Origin: Mesotaenium endlicherianum | Taxonomy: Eukaryota > Streptophyta > Zygnematophyceae > Zygnematales > Mesotaeniaceae | Assembly (NCBI GenBank): GCA_009602735.1 | Contig: WELA01009486.1 | Coordinates: 86,905 to 150,904, forward strand | DNA length: 64,000 nucleotides | Direction of reading: 5' to 3' | Shown here: piece after piece, positions 11,045 through 23,928 of the stretch | Layout of the letters: each line of letters starts with the position of its first letter | Position numbering within the stretch: the first letter of the stretch is position 1 | The notes under the pieces: model-generated | What the model saw: the letters and a program-made list of their open reading frames with translations, nothing else | The model's database searches: none | What the model was told of the DNA's origin: nothing | Translations under genes and position numbers: made by a program

Positions 11045-11083
11045 TCCAGTCTACTCACTGTGAGGATGCTAGAGATAGTGAGT
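11020..11083 (+). promoter_or_regulatory. putative -1 frameshift site of family A (copy A)
   Basis: T TTA AAA (11020-11026) lies in the gag frame with exactly the X XXY YYZ spacing. A -1 slip there leads into the pol frame (R-Q-Q-Q-S-V-I-Q...). A 7-bp stem (ACTCACT 11053-11059 with AGTGAGT 11077-11083) lies 26 nt downstream, farther than usual for a stimulatory structure. The heptamer is kept in B (19420-19426) and as TTTAAAC in E (27780-27786). Confidence 0.6.
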
Positions 11084-14000
11084 CGTCACTAGCTGCCCTC
11101 GTAGCAGGTATTATGGGTCCTGCTGAACTGGATTCACTATGCATGCCTGACAACCCGATAAAGGAGACCATCAGCAACATAGACATCCAGAGAGTGCACA
11201 CTCTGGATGCTCTTCTTCCACCTGATGTCTAACATTTCTTTGCTAAGTCAGGAGAACAATGAAAGTCAGGAAAAGACAGTCCCCCCTATCCTACTGCATT
11301 GCATGATTGCAGGTAGGAAGGTGAGGGCATTTGATGACGGAGGGGCGTCACATACTTTTATCCACAAGGACTTAGTTAAGCGGCTAAGGCTGCCTACTGT
11401 CACCCAAGGGAATAGAAAAATATTCCTTGGAGATGCCTCAAGTATCCCGGGAGGAATTATGACCAAGCCTATTGAGGTTCAATTAGGTTCTGGCATTGCA
11501 GTTCTAACTGAAACGCTTACATTTGAGGTACTCAACACTAGCTTTTATGATCTCGTGCTAGGCAGGTCCTGGCTTAATAGACATCAAGCTGAAGTGTGTT
11601 GGAGCAGAGGTACAGTTAAAGTGAGAGGAGCCAGTGATGGGCAGACTGACTTGGCACCCACTAGTGCTCTTCCTCTTGTCCTGTGTGGATGGCAACTGGA
11701 GGAAAAGATGAGGCTTCCAGAAGGATGCAAGTTGCTGAATGCAATGGAGTTCGTCAAAAGCTGGGACCAGAAGGAAGACATAATGTTCTGTCTGCTGCTA
11801 AGAGAGGTACCTCCTTAACCTGAAAAAGTGGTTGAGAAGGAGGTAAGCCCTCCGAACCACTTTACTGCTGCAAAAATTGTTGCTCAGTACACGGATGTAT
11901 TCAATGTGCCTCCAGGACTACCCCCGAAGAGAGAAGTAGATCATAGGATTGATTTACTTCCTGGGAGTCAACCACCCTGGCAACGCACTTATGGCTTGTC
12001 TTATGTGGAGAGCGAGGAGTTGAAAACACAGATTGCCGAGCTTGAGGAAAATGGTTATATTTCTCCCAGTAAATCACCTTACGGCGCACCCATCCTATTT
12101 GTTAAGAAAAAGGATGGCAGTATGCGAATTAGTGTGGATTACAGAGCTCTGAACAGAATTACAATAAAGGACAAGTATGCTTTACCCAGAATGGAGGACT
12201 TGCTTGATACCCTGTCTGGTGCTAAAGTGTTCAGTAAGATTGATCTGAAGAGTGGTTATCATCAAATCAGAATTGTTGAGGGCGATGAACACAAGACTAC
12301 CTTCCGCACACGTTATGGACACTATGAGTTCAACGTGATGCCATTTGGACTAACTAATGCTCTTGCGACCTTCATGGGTGCTATGAATGACATTTTCAGA
12401 TCTTTTTTAGATAAGTTTGTGCAAGTTTTCCTGGATGATATTTTAATTTTCTCTAGAGATGAAGCTAGCACACTGAACACTTCAAAACAGTCATGGACAC
12501 GCTGAGAAGGAATCACTTATATGCTAAAATGAGCAAGTGTGATTTCTTTAAAGAAAGTATTGAATTCTTAGGCCATGTTGTTAGTAAAGAAGGCATCAAT
12601 GTGGATCCTAAGAAAGTCCAGACCATAAGGGACTGGCCAGTACCCCAGTCTTTCTCTGAAGTTAGATCCTTCCTCGGGTTGGCTAACTACCATAGAAGAT
12701 TCATTGAGTATTATTCTACAAAGGCTAGTAAACTGACTGACCTTACTAAGAAAGACAGAGGGTATGTGTGGGGGGAAGAGCAGCAGGCTGCCTTCCAGAC
12801 CCTTAAAGATGCCCTTTGTTCTGCCCCAGTGCTAGCCGTGTATGACCCCAGCAAACCGGTGCAGATGGTTACTCATGCCTCTGACTTTGCCATGGGTGCT
12901 ATTTTGTTGCAGCCTGTTGACAAAACCACAAAGGATGGTAAGGTACGGCAGGAGTGGCATCCTGTGTTGTACGAGTCTATGAAATTTAATCCAGCGAAGA
13001 TTGAGTACTCAATGCATGATAAAGAGCTGCTAGCTATCATTCATGTGCTCAAACAGTGGAGAGCATACTTACATGGTAAAGCTTTTAAGGTGATTACGGA
13101 TCATCTAGCTGTGACTCACTTTTAGAAGAAGTCCAAGCTGTCAAGGAGGGAGAACCGCTGGAGCCAGATGCTGGAGCAATTTCATGTCCAGATTGACTAC
13201 AAACCAGGGCAGTTGAATCCTGCTGATGCACTCTCTAGAAGACCTGATTTGCAAAAAAGGAACTTTAGTCAGCATGCTGTAGATGAAGTCATGTGTGCAC
13301 TCACTTCACTAAAGGTGAAAAAGTCCTTCCTTGAACAACTTAGGAAAGCCTACCTTTCTGACCCAACATTTGAGCCCAGCCCCACTACTGGTACATGTCG
13401 TGCTACTGCACTCGGGTATAAGCTTAAGGGAGGGGTATGGGTGACTGAAACCACTTCAGGCAGGCTGAAGCTGGTCATTCCTAATAACGTGGAAAGAAGG
13501 TCCCTGTTATTTAGTCAAGCATATGATAGTTTACTGGGTGGGCATTTGGGGCAGGCCAAAACTGTTGGCAACTGGCAAAACATTATCATTAGGAGGGATT
13601 ATCTTGGGAGGTCTTGGAATACGTTAAGTCCTGTGACCAGTCTTAAAAGAATAAGTCTAGGCACACACCACCGGGGGGCCTCATACAACCGCTGCCCATC
13701 CCAACTGGCCGCTGGGAAACAATATCCATGGAGTGGGTGGTCACACTGCCACGAACTGCCAATGGGAATGATTCAATCCTGGTAGTCGTGGATAAACTGA
13801 CAAAAATGGTCATTTTCATCCCCACCACTGTCAAAGTAATTGCACTCGAAACAGCGAGACAGTTCTACAACCATGTAGTATGCCAACATGGGCTACCCTC
13901 TAATATAATCTCAGACAGGGACTCAAAATTTACCTCTAAAGTTTTGGAGGGCTTTGATGGGGTTAATGAGTCAAACAGCTGCTCAGCACAGCAAACCACC

Positions 14001-14501
14001 TTCAGACTGATGGGCAGACTGAAAGAACTAACCGAGTTCTGCAAGAGGTAGTGAGAGCCTATATTAACCAAAAACAAGATAATTGGGATGACCTGTTACC
14101 CCAAATCCAATTTGCGGTCAACAGTGCGGTGCACGCGTCAACGGGCAAGACTCCTTTTGAACTAAGCCTGAATAGAGTCCCTAAATCTCCTTTAGATGTC
14201 CTAGGGGAGTCTTTAACTCACCCTGAAGGGATTGACAATCCGGTCTCCCTCCAGTTAACTCGAGAGTTTGCTGACACCCTTTCAGAAGTCCAGCAGAACC
14301 TGCACAAAGCCCAAGAAAACCAACAAAAGTACGATAATTAGCACCGTCGAGAATTGACCTTTTCTAAAGGCGATTTGGTCAAACTGCATTTTGAGCACCT
14401 GTACCTCCCTGGTATGGTCAAGAAAAAACTTGGCCCTGTCTGGGTCGGTCCATATTCGGTGGTGCGTCGTGTCGGTAAGAATGCTTACAAACTGAACATG
14501 T
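11045..14501 (+). pseudogene. pol of element A, broken
   Basis: Protease is changed at its active site ([10 protein letters not shown] here, [10 protein letters not shown] in B). RT follows with [13 protein letters not shown], RNase H with a stop after the ALKxWRxY region near 13123, then an integrase broken by several frameshifts. The DDE residues are only partly in frame and the reading ends before the chromodomain. Fragments run 11207-11818, 11828-12505, 12493-13125, 13168-13785, 13728-14051, 14051-14341 and 14354-14501. It is much more mutated than the same gene in B. Confidence 0.85.
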
Positions 14502-14523
14502 CTAGGGTTTACTGCTGCAGCTT

Positions 14524-15349
14524 CCGGTTGGGCTCGGTCACACTCCTGCTTCTTATTTGTGACGGTCATCCACCTCCAGTCTGTTGGCTGCTGGTAGTAC
14601 TAGGGTCCGTGCTCAGCCTTCCTCAGTTTACACGGGAACCAGTGGGGAGAGAACATCTGCTGTCCTGCTTCCCTGGCCAAGTACTCCCAGCTCCTTCTCT
14701 CAACTTCATTGTAAGCTGGCAGGAGTGTGAGGTAGAATACCGTATCCTTAAAGCTATCGGGCCGCATGCTCACCATCCGGATGAGTCTCTGATCTCCCAC
14801 TATTCCCGGTATGGGGACCGGCTTGTCCTCTGAATCATCTGCGAGATACCGGGCCTGCTCTGCTGTATAGCCCACCATCTTAGCATAATCTTCGTAAAGG
14901 ACCACGCCGGTGTGTGTCTCGATGTACCTGTCCAGTGCTGTAGCTCCTTCCTTCTGTAGCAGTGTTGTCTGTTCCAGCCTGTTGATCTCCTGGGCTGCCA
15001 GCAATGCTTCCTTCAGGTTATCGAAGTTTTGGCCACCCACCACAGTATACCTGTAAGTGGCCAAGCTCTTCTGTCTGTCCGCTTCAATCTTTTTTCTTTT
15101 CTCCTCTTCTGCCGCTGCCGCTTCTTCTTGCTGTTTCTTCTGTCTCTCCTCCTCAGCCTTCCTGAGGTTTTCCGCTTCCTGATCCTTCTTCCTCTGTGCC
15201 TCTTCTGCCGCCTCTTGTTGTTTGCGGACCCTTTCTTGTTCTCTCCTGGTGAGGGACGTCGCCGCCAGCTCCTTCTGGTATTGCTCCATTGTCCTCCTGG
15301 CTTCTTCTGCCTTGCGCTTTCTGTCCTCCTTTTGTGTGGTGGGCGCCAT
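14524..15349 (-). pseudogene. aORF of element B, truncated
   Basis: It starts MAPTTQKEDRKRKAEEARR at 15349. It then has a long charged coiled-coil (roughly residues 5-95), a mixed region around ATYRYTVVGG, and reaches the KLRKAEHGP segment. There a CAG-to-TAG change (14602-14600) stops it; homology resumes for ~25 codons before the junction near 14524. The start codon follows a 3' splice-site-like sequence: TACTAAC on the minus strand (plus 15380-15374), then a TGCAG just before the ATG. It lies in the same sense as pol, in the position retroviruses use for env, but no signal peptide or membrane segment is visible. The function is unknown. Confidence 0.75.
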
Positions 15350-15616
15350 CCTGCACATGTAACCAGGGCACAAGTTAGTAGGATATGGACCTTTGTCATA
15401 GGGATTGCAGGAAGTATGTTAGTATTTAGTATAGTGGCTTCGCTGCTGTTTACCTTACAGGATGATTGCTAAAAGTTGACGTAGTTGCGATGCGCTACAC
15501 ATAAACGTATGAGTGTGTTTTTATCGCTCTCGCTCACTAACTGTCATATATTTTCCCCTCCAACTTAAATGGAGACAGGACCGCCTGTCACCTTCCCGTG
15601 TCAACTGAAATGACAG

Positions 15617-18600
15617 TTATGGAGGGACTCCAGCGGCCCGAAGGTGGAACCGTGTCAACGCCCCTTTGGCATTGGTCAAGTGGTCCTTAAACTCCCAAGT
15701 GTCCCCAGAGGCATCGTAACCCTTCCATCGAATGAGGTATTTCATGACATATTTAGACGATCGACGGACCGAGCGAGCGTCTAAAATCTCATCGACCTCA
15801 TATTCCTCAGGGTCGCCGTCCCGGACAGCGGGGACCGGTCCCGGTTGGACAGGGAACCGACCTGTGAACAGTGTATCACCTTTGATGTACGGTTCCAGGA
15901 AGGAGACATTAAAGACCGGGTGCCCCTTGTATTCAGCTGACATGTTCAGTTTGTAAGCATTCTGACCGACACGACGGACCACCGAATATGGACCGACCCA
16001 GACAGGGCCAAGCTTTTTCTTGACCACACCAGGGAGGTACAGGTGCTGAGAATGCAGTTTGACTAAATCCCCCTTGGAAAATGTCAGTTCCCGACGGTGT
16101 TGATTAGCGTATTTTTGTTGGTTTTCTTGGGCCGTGTGCAAGTTTCGTTGGACTTCTGACAGGGTGTCAGCAAACTCCTGAGTTAACTGGAGGGAGACCG
16201 GGTTGTCAATCCCTTCAGGGTGAGTTAAAGATTCCCCTAGCACATCTAGAGGAGACTTAGGGACTCTACCCAGGCTGAGTTCAAAAGGAGTTTTGCCCGT
16301 TGACGCGTGCACCGCACTGTTGACCGCAAACTGAATTTGAGGCAACAGGTCATCCCAATTATCTTGTTTTTGGTTAATATATGCTCTCAGCACCTCCTGC
16401 AGAACTCGGTTAGTTCTTTCAGTCTGCCCATCAGTCTGAGGGTGGTTTGCTGTGCTGAGCAGCTGTTTGACTCCCATTAACCCCATTAAAGCTCTCCAGA
16501 ACTTAGAGGTGAATTTTGAGTCTCTGTCTGAGATGATATTAGAAGGGAGCCCATGTTGGCATACTACATGGTTGTAAAACTGTCTCGCTGTTTCGAGTGC
16601 AGTCACTTTGACAGTTGTGGGGATAAAAATGACCATTTTTGTCAGTTTATCCACGACTACCAGTATTGAATCATGCCCGTTGGCAGTTCTTGGTAGTGAG
16701 ACCACCCAGTCCATGGATATAGTTTCCCAGCGTCCCGCTGGGATGGGTAGCGGTTGCAAGAGACCTCCGGGTGGTGTGTGCCGAGACTTATTTCTCTGAC
16801 ACTGGTCACAGGACTTGACATATTTCAAGACCTCCCGGGGTAACCCCTCCCAATGATAATGTTTTGCCAGTTTGCCAACAGTTTTGGCCTGCCCCAAATG
16901 TCCACCCAGGAGACTGTCATGAGCTTGACTCAGTAAGAGAGACCTTATTTCCAAATTATTAGGAATGACCAGCTTCAGCCTGCCTGAAGTGGTTTCAGTC
17001 ACCCAGACCCCTCCCTTGAGCTTATACCCGAGTGCGGTAGCACGACACATACCAGTAGTGGGGCTGGGCTCAAATGTTGGGTCAGAAAGGTAGGCTTTCC
17101 TAAGTTGTTCAAGGAAGGACTTTTTCACCTTTAGTGAAGTGAGTGCACACAGGACTTTATCTACAGTATGCTGACTAAAGTTCCTTTCTTGCAAGTCAGG
17201 TCTTCTAGAGAGTGCATCAGCAGGATTCAACTTCCCTGGTTTGTAGTCGATCTGGACTTGGAACTGCTCCAGCATCTGGCTCCAGCGGTTCTCCCTCCTC
17301 GACAGCTTGGACTTCTTCTGAAAGTGGGTCAGAGCTAGATGATCTGTAATCACCTTAAAAGCTTTACCATGTAAGTATGCTCTCCACTGTTTGAGTACAT
17401 GAATGATAGCTAGCAGCTCTTTATCATGCACTGAGTAATTAATCTCCGCTGGATTAAATTTCATAGATTCATACAACACAGGATGCCACTCCTGCCGTAC
17501 CTTACCATCCTTTGTGGTTTTGTCAGCAGGCTGCAACAAAATAGCACCCATGGCAAAATCAGAGGCATCAGTAACCACCTGCACCGGTTTGCTGGGGTCA
17601 TACACGGCTAGCACTGGGGCAGAACAAAGGGCATCTTAAAGGGTCTGGAAGGCAGCCTGCTGCTCTTCCCCCCACACATACCCGATGTCTTTCTTAGTAA
17701 GGTCAGTCAGTTTACTGGCCTTTGTGGAATAATTCTCAATAAATCTCCTATAGTAGTTAGCCAATCCGAGGAAGGATCTAACTTCAGAGACAGACTGTGG
17801 TACTGGCCAGTCCCTTATGGTCTGGACTTTCTTAGGATCCACACTGATGCCCTCTTTACTGACAACGTGGCCTAAGAATTCAATACTTTCCTTAAAGAAA
17901 TCACACTTGCTCATTTTAGCATACAAGTGATTTTTCCGCAGAGTGTCCAGCACTTTCTTTAAGTGTTCAGTGTGCTGAGCTTCATCTTTAGAGAAAATTA
18001 AAATATCATCCAGGAAAACTTGCACAAACTTATCCAAATAAGGTCTGAAAATGTCATTCATAGCACCCATAAAGGTAGCAGGAGCATTAGTCAGTCCAAA
18101 TGGCATCACGTTGAACTCATAGTGTCCATAACGTGTGCGGAAAGCAGTCTTGTGTTCATCCCCCTCAGCAATTCTGATTTGATGATAACCACTCTTGAGA
18201 TCTATCTTACTGAACACCTTAGCGCCAGACAGGGTATCAAGCAAGTCCTCGATTCTGGGTAAAGCATACTTGTTCTTTACTGTAATTCTGTTCAGGGCTC
18301 TGTAATCCACACACATCCGCATACTGCCATCCTTTTTCTTAACAAATAGGATAGGTGCGCCGTACGGTGATTTACTGGGAGAAATGTAACCATTTTCCTC
18401 CAGCTCTGCAATCTGTGTTTTCAACTCCTCGCTCTCCAAATAAGACAAGCCATAAGTGCGTTGCCAGGGTGGCTGGCTACCAGGTAATAGATCAATCCTA
18501 TGATCTACTTCCCTTTTAGGGGGTAGTCCTGGAGGCATGTTAAACACATCAGTGTACTGAGCAACAATTTTTGCAGCAGTAGGGTGCTCCGGAGGGCTTA

Positions 18601-19446
18601 CCTTTTTCTCAACCACTTCTTCAGGTTGAGGAGGTACCTCTCTTAGCAGCAGACAGAACATTCTGTCTTCCTTCTGGTTCCAGCTTTTGACGAACTCCAT
18701 TGCATTCAGCAACTTGCATCCTTCTGGAAGCCTCTTCTTTTCCTTCATTTGCCATCCACACAGGACAAGAGGAAGAGCACTGGTGGGTGCCAAGTCAGTC
18801 TGCCCATCACTGGCTCCTCTCACTTTAACTGTACCTCTGCTCCAACACACTTCAGCTTGATGTCTATTAAGCCAGGACCTGCCTAGCACGAGATCATAAA
18901 AGCCAGTGTTGAGTACCTCAAATGTAAGCGTTTCAGTTAGAACTGCAATGCCAGAACCTAACTGGACCTCAATAGGCTTGGTTATAACTCCTCCCGGGAT
19001 ACTTGAGGCATCTCCAAGGAATATTTTTCTATTCCCTTGGGTGACAGTAGGCAGCCTTAGCCGCTTAACTAAGTCCTTGTGAATAAAAGTATGTGACGCC
19101 CCTCCGTCAACAAATGCCCTCACCTTCCTACCTGCAATCATGCAATGCAGTAGGATAGGGGGGACTGTCTTTTCCTGACTTTCGCATTGTTCTCCTGACG
19201 TAGCAAAGAAATGTTGGACATCAGGTGGAACAAGAGCATCCAGAGTGTGCACTCTCTGGACGTCTATATTACTGATGGTCTCCTTTATCTGTTTGTCAGG
19301 CATGCATAGTGAATCCAGTTCAGCAGGACCCATAATACCTGCTACGAGGGCAGCTAGTGACGACTCACTATCTCTAGCATCCTCACAGTCAGTAGACTGG
19401 ATTACTGACTGTTGCTGTCTTTTAAAGGCTGGTCTTTTCTCTCGAC
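15617..19446 (-). pseudogene. pol of element B, one nonsense codon
   Basis: Pol would be reached by a -1 shift at 19426-19420. In order it has protease ([13 protein letters not shown]), RT ([27 protein letters not shown]), RNase H ([25 protein letters not shown]), and integrase with an HHCC domain (CDQCQRNK). The D,D,E residues lie in SMDWVVSLP, ISDRDSKFTSKF and QTDGQTERTNR. A GPY/F-type module (LGPVWVGPYSVV) and a C-terminal chromodomain (YLIRWKGYDASGDTWE) follow. The only break is AAA-to-TAA at 17638-17636, between RT and RNase H. Chromodomains in this position are thought to guide integration to marked chromatin. Confidence 0.9.
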
Positions 19447-20880
19447 CTTAGGCAGGTGCTTGACCGGACACTGTTCTCTGTAGTGGCCTTTCTGCTGACA
19501 ATGGTAGCAAGTAGATTTTGCTGAGGCTGGTCTCGGCTTAGTCCTACCACCACCCCTTCCATAGCCACCTCGAGAGGGACCACCTCTACCTCTAGACTGA
19601 ATAGCATTGTACTCATACTCATATTCATCACCCTGATTATCCTCAGCCTGGTCTCCTTCAACTGCATTGTAGGAACCGTGGGGCTTTTTGACAATCTTAG
19701 ACACCAAAGCGTTACTCTGGCGCTTGTGATTGAACTGCTGCTGATCCCAGGCGTCAGCATCCTGGATCAAGTCAGCCAGTTTCTCATACTTTTTCTCAGC
19801 AAAATGACCAGAGACCTCGGATTTCAAGCCATACCTGAAGTATGCTATCCTATACCGTTCTGGCAAATCAGGCTGCTTCATCATGTTCTCTTGGAACTTT
19901 TGAGCAAACTCAGCAACTGAAGTGGTCTGCTTCAGTGTCAGGGAGATCATCGCATAGATAGCTTTCTCCTGCTGGTTGATGACATCAAACTTCTCATGCA
20001 ACTTCTCGACAAACTCTACCCACGTAGGGTCACCGAGTTGCCGAGCCTTACGCTCTTCCTTCCAGTAAAGCCACCAGTCTGCGGCACTGCCTTTCAGTAG
20101 CGCACCGGTGTGCCTGACCTTCTCGTAATCTTGCAGTTCTGGGTAGTTCTCCAGCCACTGCTCAACATCCGCGAGAAACTTGATCAGGTAATATTTTCTG
20201 TTTCCCTCAGGATCATAGTCCTGGGGAGGTTTCGGCTTGGGCTTACTAGGCCCTCGGCCACCACCACTAGTGGTGTGAGACCCCAGTTGGTCTCTGTCCC
20301 GGAGTAGGGACATTATGATTCTTTTGTCCTCCTGCTGGGACTGATACATGGTCGCCATTTGCGACTGCATCTGAACGAACAATGCTCCCAAGTCTACATT
20401 TTGGGGTGGTAGATTAGCAAATGCAGCAGCAGCATTGGCATCTACTCGCTGAGTAGTGTCCTCAACAATCCCTCTTGCTCCTGCAGCAGCAATTCCTGCC
20501 GCATTCAGCCGGTCACGTATTTGACCTAGGGGTACATTGAGTTGTACGGCAGGAGGTGGGTTCAGAACATTGGCCCTTGATGCCATAAGTTCTTCAACAG
20601 TGCGCTCGTCAGCTGGCTGTCCTTCCCTCCTTTGTATATCTTCAGCGGCCTTTGCTACTTGTTCAGCTTCTAGTCTGGCTATCTCCTCCTCAGCTTGCTG
20701 AGCTGCGACTGAGGCAATAGCAGCTGCCTCATCTGCAGCCTCCCTAGCTGCAGTATCCGCTACTGCTTCCGAATAGGTACGGTTTCCCGCTACATGGCTT
20801 TCCGCCTGGTTTTCGACATTCTCGTTATCCTGGTTCTCCATGTCTCGGGAGTTGCTAGTTTGAGACCTTGTCCTTACCAT
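19402..20880 (-). CDS. Gag polyprotein of element B
   Basis: An open frame of 492 codons starting [16 protein letters not shown], 20 bp inside the primer-binding site. It has an Ala/Glu-rich region (residues ~30-80), a capsid core (~200-330, [18 protein letters not shown]), a Gly/Arg-rich stretch and one zinc knuckle, [14 protein letters not shown], near the C-terminus. It would form the particle and package RNA. The slippery TTTAAAA sits just before the stop, and the pol frame overlaps this end. No break is visible. Confidence 0.9.
   Translation of the reverse strand: MVRTRSQTSNSRDMENQDNENVENQAESHVAGNRTYSEAVADTAAREAADEAAAIASVAAQQAEEEIARLEAEQVAKAAEDIQRREGQPADERTVEELMASRANVLNPPPAVQLNVPLGQIRDRLNAAGIAAAGARGIVEDTTQRVDANAAAAFANLPPQNVDLGALFVQMQSQMATMYQSQQEDKRIIMSLLRDRDQLGSHTTSGGGRGPSKPKPKPPQDYDPEGNRKYYLIKFLADVEQWLENYPELQDYEKVRHTGALLKGSAADWWLYWKEERKARQLGDPTWVEFVEKLHEKFDVINQQEKAIYAMISLTLKQTTSVAEFAQKFQENMMKQPDLPERYRIAYFRYGLKSEVSGHFAEKKYEKLADLIQDADAWDQQQFNHKRQSNALVSKIVKKPHGSYNAVEGDQAEDNQGDEYEYEYNAIQSRGRGGPSRGGYGRGGGRTKPRPASAKSTCYHCQQKGHYREQCPVKHLPKVERKDQPLKDSNSQ
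19420..19426 (-). promoter_or_regulatory. slippery heptamer TTTAAAA, family A (copy B)
   Basis: On the minus strand T TTA AAA stands in register with gag codons, shortly before the gag stop at 19404-19402. The -1 frame downstream is the pol frame. It is conserved in position in copies A and E. Confidence 0.6.
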
Positions 20881-20914
20881 ACAAAGAAGACTGTGATAAC
20901 TGCTCCGATACCAC

Positions 20915-21634
20915 TGAAATGAATCGACTTACCAAATAGGCGATTAACAATTAATAAAGATCTTTATATCAGCAAGTAATCTTTATGGTAATTTCCGTTA
21001 ACTGGTTAAACGGCAAAGGACAATACACTAGCAGTGAATAATACTCGTAAGTCAAATGCGAGTAAACTAGCATCAATAATGCAAATCAGTAAACTCATAC
21101 ATAAGCAAGGTTAGAAGACAGTGCGTATCAATGGCTTCTCGCCTTGGATTCAGATCTCTCTCAGTAAGCTGTACAAGAGAGTTGGCCTCGTTTCCGAATG
21201 CCGAACTCGAGAGCAATGCCTAGCATATGTACATGGAATGAGTTTACTGTTCAACGGTCAGTGCGATGGCACCGCCTACCCGGGAGTTAACCACGTTGGT
21301 AGGACCTCGGTTAACCAAATCCACCGCCATCTCCCATCATCCCGAATAGCCATCCATCATAGGGATGTCATCTGGCCATTCATCTAGCATATCGTACTTA
21401 GGTGTAAGTCAAGGCAGTTTGCTGCTACCGAGTACGGAAGTCAGCTGGCTGTCAAAGAATGGGTCAGCAAGCTGACTTATATGGACTTCAGCCTGCTGCT
21501 TCCGGCTGAATCATTAAACTGATAATTATGTAAAGTCCAGCAGACTGACTACTAACTAAAGTTCGGCAGGCGGAACTTGATTAACTATTATATTTAAATG
21601 AATATTATATCCACTTATATACTGATTCATTACA
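20915..21634 (-). repeat. family-A 5' LTR (L4) of element B
   Basis: 720 bp, minus strand TGTAATGAATC (21634) to GATTCATTTCA (20915). It is followed by the primer-binding site TGGTATCGGAGCA (20913-20901). It abuts the RT region of element C, which B appears to have invaded. Confidence 0.9.
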
Positions 21635-22950
21635 ATGTAGCAGGTGCATTAGTCAACCCAAAAGGCATGACTGTGAACTCGAACAAACCATAGCGAGTTC
21701 TGAAAGCAGTCTTCTAAACGTCTCCTTCCGCAATTCGTACCTGGTGATAGCCACTCCTCAAATCGATCTTCGAGAAATACTTCGCCCCGACAAGCCTGTC
21801 AATTAACTCGTCCACTCCTGGAAGTGGGTACCTGTTCTTGATGGTGACCTTGTTGAGTGCCCGGTAGTCGACACACATCCTCATAGTCCCATCCTTCTTC
21901 TTCACAAATAAGACTGGCGCTGCAAATGGAGACTCGCTGGGTCGGATGAATCCCTTCTCCAATAACTCCGTCAGTTGCTTCTTTAACTCATCCAACTCCG
22001 CAAACGATTGTCGATAGGCGGGTCTCACTGGTGGCTTGCTCCCTGGTTCCAACTCAATCTTGTGCTCCATAGCTCTCTGTGGAGGTAATCCTGTAGGTAG
22101 CTCCTCAGGAAATACGCTCTTGAACTCCTCCAACAGCGCCTTAATTTGGGCAGGCATCTCAGCAGGCTTCTTCTCTTGAGCAGTTGGGCTCTGCTCCTTC
22201 TGAGCAAGGGGATCAGACACCACTACTTGCTCCTCCGGCGATGTACATTCGCCCAGGCTGTTAGGATTCACGCTTGCTCCAACTAATGACCTGGCCAGGG
22301 CCACCGAAACAAGGTACATCTCTTTCACCTGATTCGCCCTACATAGCTTCTTAACTTACAGGCTCGACAGAAGACACTTATTTGTGGTCGTATCTACCTC
22401 CACCTGTTTTGCTGTCTCCATTCGACCATCACGCCCTTGGACTTTCACTCGTCCTGTGCTCCAGTGCACTTGAGGGTTGGCTTTTCTTAGCCATGGTCGG
22501 CCCAATATCACCTCATGGTGACCCAACTCTGCCTGCTCCATAACTTCAGTACTCTTGTGTCCCGCTACTTCCACGTGAATAGCTTCCGTAGGTGCACCAC
22601 ACTTGAGTTTCTGCCCATTCGCCAAAATTGCCTCGGCTCATAATGCTTATGCACAGGGATTTGCCACTCTTTCACCAGCTTCTTGTGCACAAAGTTTGCA
22701 CTTGCGCCACTGTCGACCATACACTTCGCCTTGTTGCCGTCGACCACTCCTTCCACGATGATAGGCTTGTCAACATCTCGTCTTTCGCTTCTCGGCAGGC
22801 TCCTGGGGATAACCTCCTTGTGAGTTCTTGTCTTCACGCCAGTAGACACCCCAGAACGATTTACTGGCGTCCTCCTTTTTCTTGCTATTGAGGTTGCTTC
22901 GCCTTCACATAACAGTCTCGAGCCAGATGTCCAAGCTTGCCGCAATTATA
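21635..22950 (-). pseudogene. protease and partial RT of element C
   Basis: The protease active site is VDSGASANFVHKK (22945-22565). After frameshifts, RT starts in 22328-21714 with the [19 protein letters not shown] entry segment and [14 protein letters not shown]. An in-frame stop at 21714 precedes TAFRTRYG, and the copy ends before the Y/F-x-D-D palm motif. The closest relative by eye in this window is element D. Confidence 0.85.
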
Positions 22951-23891
22951 GCAGGGTCCTCTCGGCTTGAAATTTTGCTGCCTGCGCTGGTACTGCACAA
23001 GTCCCAACTCTATAGGTACTGGACCTTGAACACTCGTACTTGGCGCTTGAGGTCCAAAATGTCGATATCCTCCAAAGTTGTGGCTGCCCCACTGCCTCTG
23101 ACTATACTCCACAGCGTCGACCCTTGTTGCCAATGTCATCATTTCTCCAAGACTGGTAGGGTCCTTGAGCGCCACTTCCTTGGCCACAGTTGGCTTGAGT
23201 CCCCTCTTGAACTTGTCCATCATCTCCGACTCGTGCATGGATGGACATTGAAGCACCAGCTCGTTGAAGCGCGATACATACTCTTGAACGCTTGCTCGTT
23301 GACGAAGGCGACCAATAGATCTCGAGCGGTAGCCTCGGGTGCAATAGGTCGAAATTGCCTCTTCAAGCTTTCAAAGAGCTGATCAACAATAGCAGGAACT
23401 CCAGACAGCTGCTCTTCTCGTTCGTACCAAGCTCCAGCACTCTTCTGCAGCAAAGTTATGGCAAAGGCGACTTGCCTGTCGGGCGTGAGCGCAGAATACT
23501 CCATAAACTTCTTCACTCCAAAAATCCACTGATGAACAGGCGGCGTTCCACGTTCTCCAGTATACACTTCAGGCTTAGGCGCACGCCCTCCCGATGCGGA
23601 TGGAATAATTGGTTGCATCACTGGGTTAACATGAATCGGTGGCACGATAGGTGCAGGTGCCGAACTCGTCGAAGCGGCGTTCCTCATAACAACCCGCACC
23701 ATTCTCTCCACCTCCGCGCGCATATTTTGTTGAAACTGGGTGTAGACTTCTCCTCCAATTGCATTCGCCATTTGCCTCAGCATCGCTTGTATCTCTTGTT
23801 TCTCTCTGGTCATCGTTGGTGCTGCCTGCTGCCCCGCGCGCTCAACATGCTCGACATGTTCGCCTCCTCGAGCTGCCGGCTGCGACTCCAT
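22885..23891 (-). pseudogene. gag of element C, frameshifted
   Basis: It starts MESQPAARGGEHVEHVERAG at 23891. A capsid-like segment (LLQKSAGAWYEREEQL) is followed by a frameshift near 23250. The continuation (23256-22885) has a zinc knuckle CYNCGKLGHLARDC. The start lies ~25 bp inside the primer-binding site. Confidence 0.85.
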
Positions 23892-23928
23892 AATATAATA
23901 TGCAAACTAACCTCGCTGCGATACCAGA

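Larger units (their letters stand above)
7632..14501 (+). mobile_element. Ty3/Gypsy family-A element A, decayed
   Basis: 5' LTR, primer-binding site, start of gag (ATGGTGAGGACAAGG at 8374), an inserted LTR plus aORF fragment (8402-9583), the rest of gag, then pol. Many in-frame stops and frameshifts occur. It ends inside the integrase C-terminal part at the residues NAYKLNMS. About 20 bp of unrelated filler (14502-14523) then joins it to the inverted element B. Its own chromodomain, aORF and 3' LTR are missing. Confidence 0.85.
14524..21634 (-). mobile_element. Ty3/Gypsy family-A element B, nearly intact 5' portion
   Basis: Minus-strand order: 5' LTR (21634-20915), primer-binding site (20913-20901), gag (20880-19402), pol with chromodomain (to 15617), spacer, aORF start at 15349, cut at about 14524. 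Only single nonsense changes break pol and the aORF, so this copy is far younger than A. Its 3' end and 3' LTR are missing at the inverted junction with A. Confidence 0.88.

Noticed and set aside
15013-15472. Long open frames opposite and beside the aORF of element B
   Set aside because: They are shadow frames of the charged coiled-coil repeat coding region and vary between copies.
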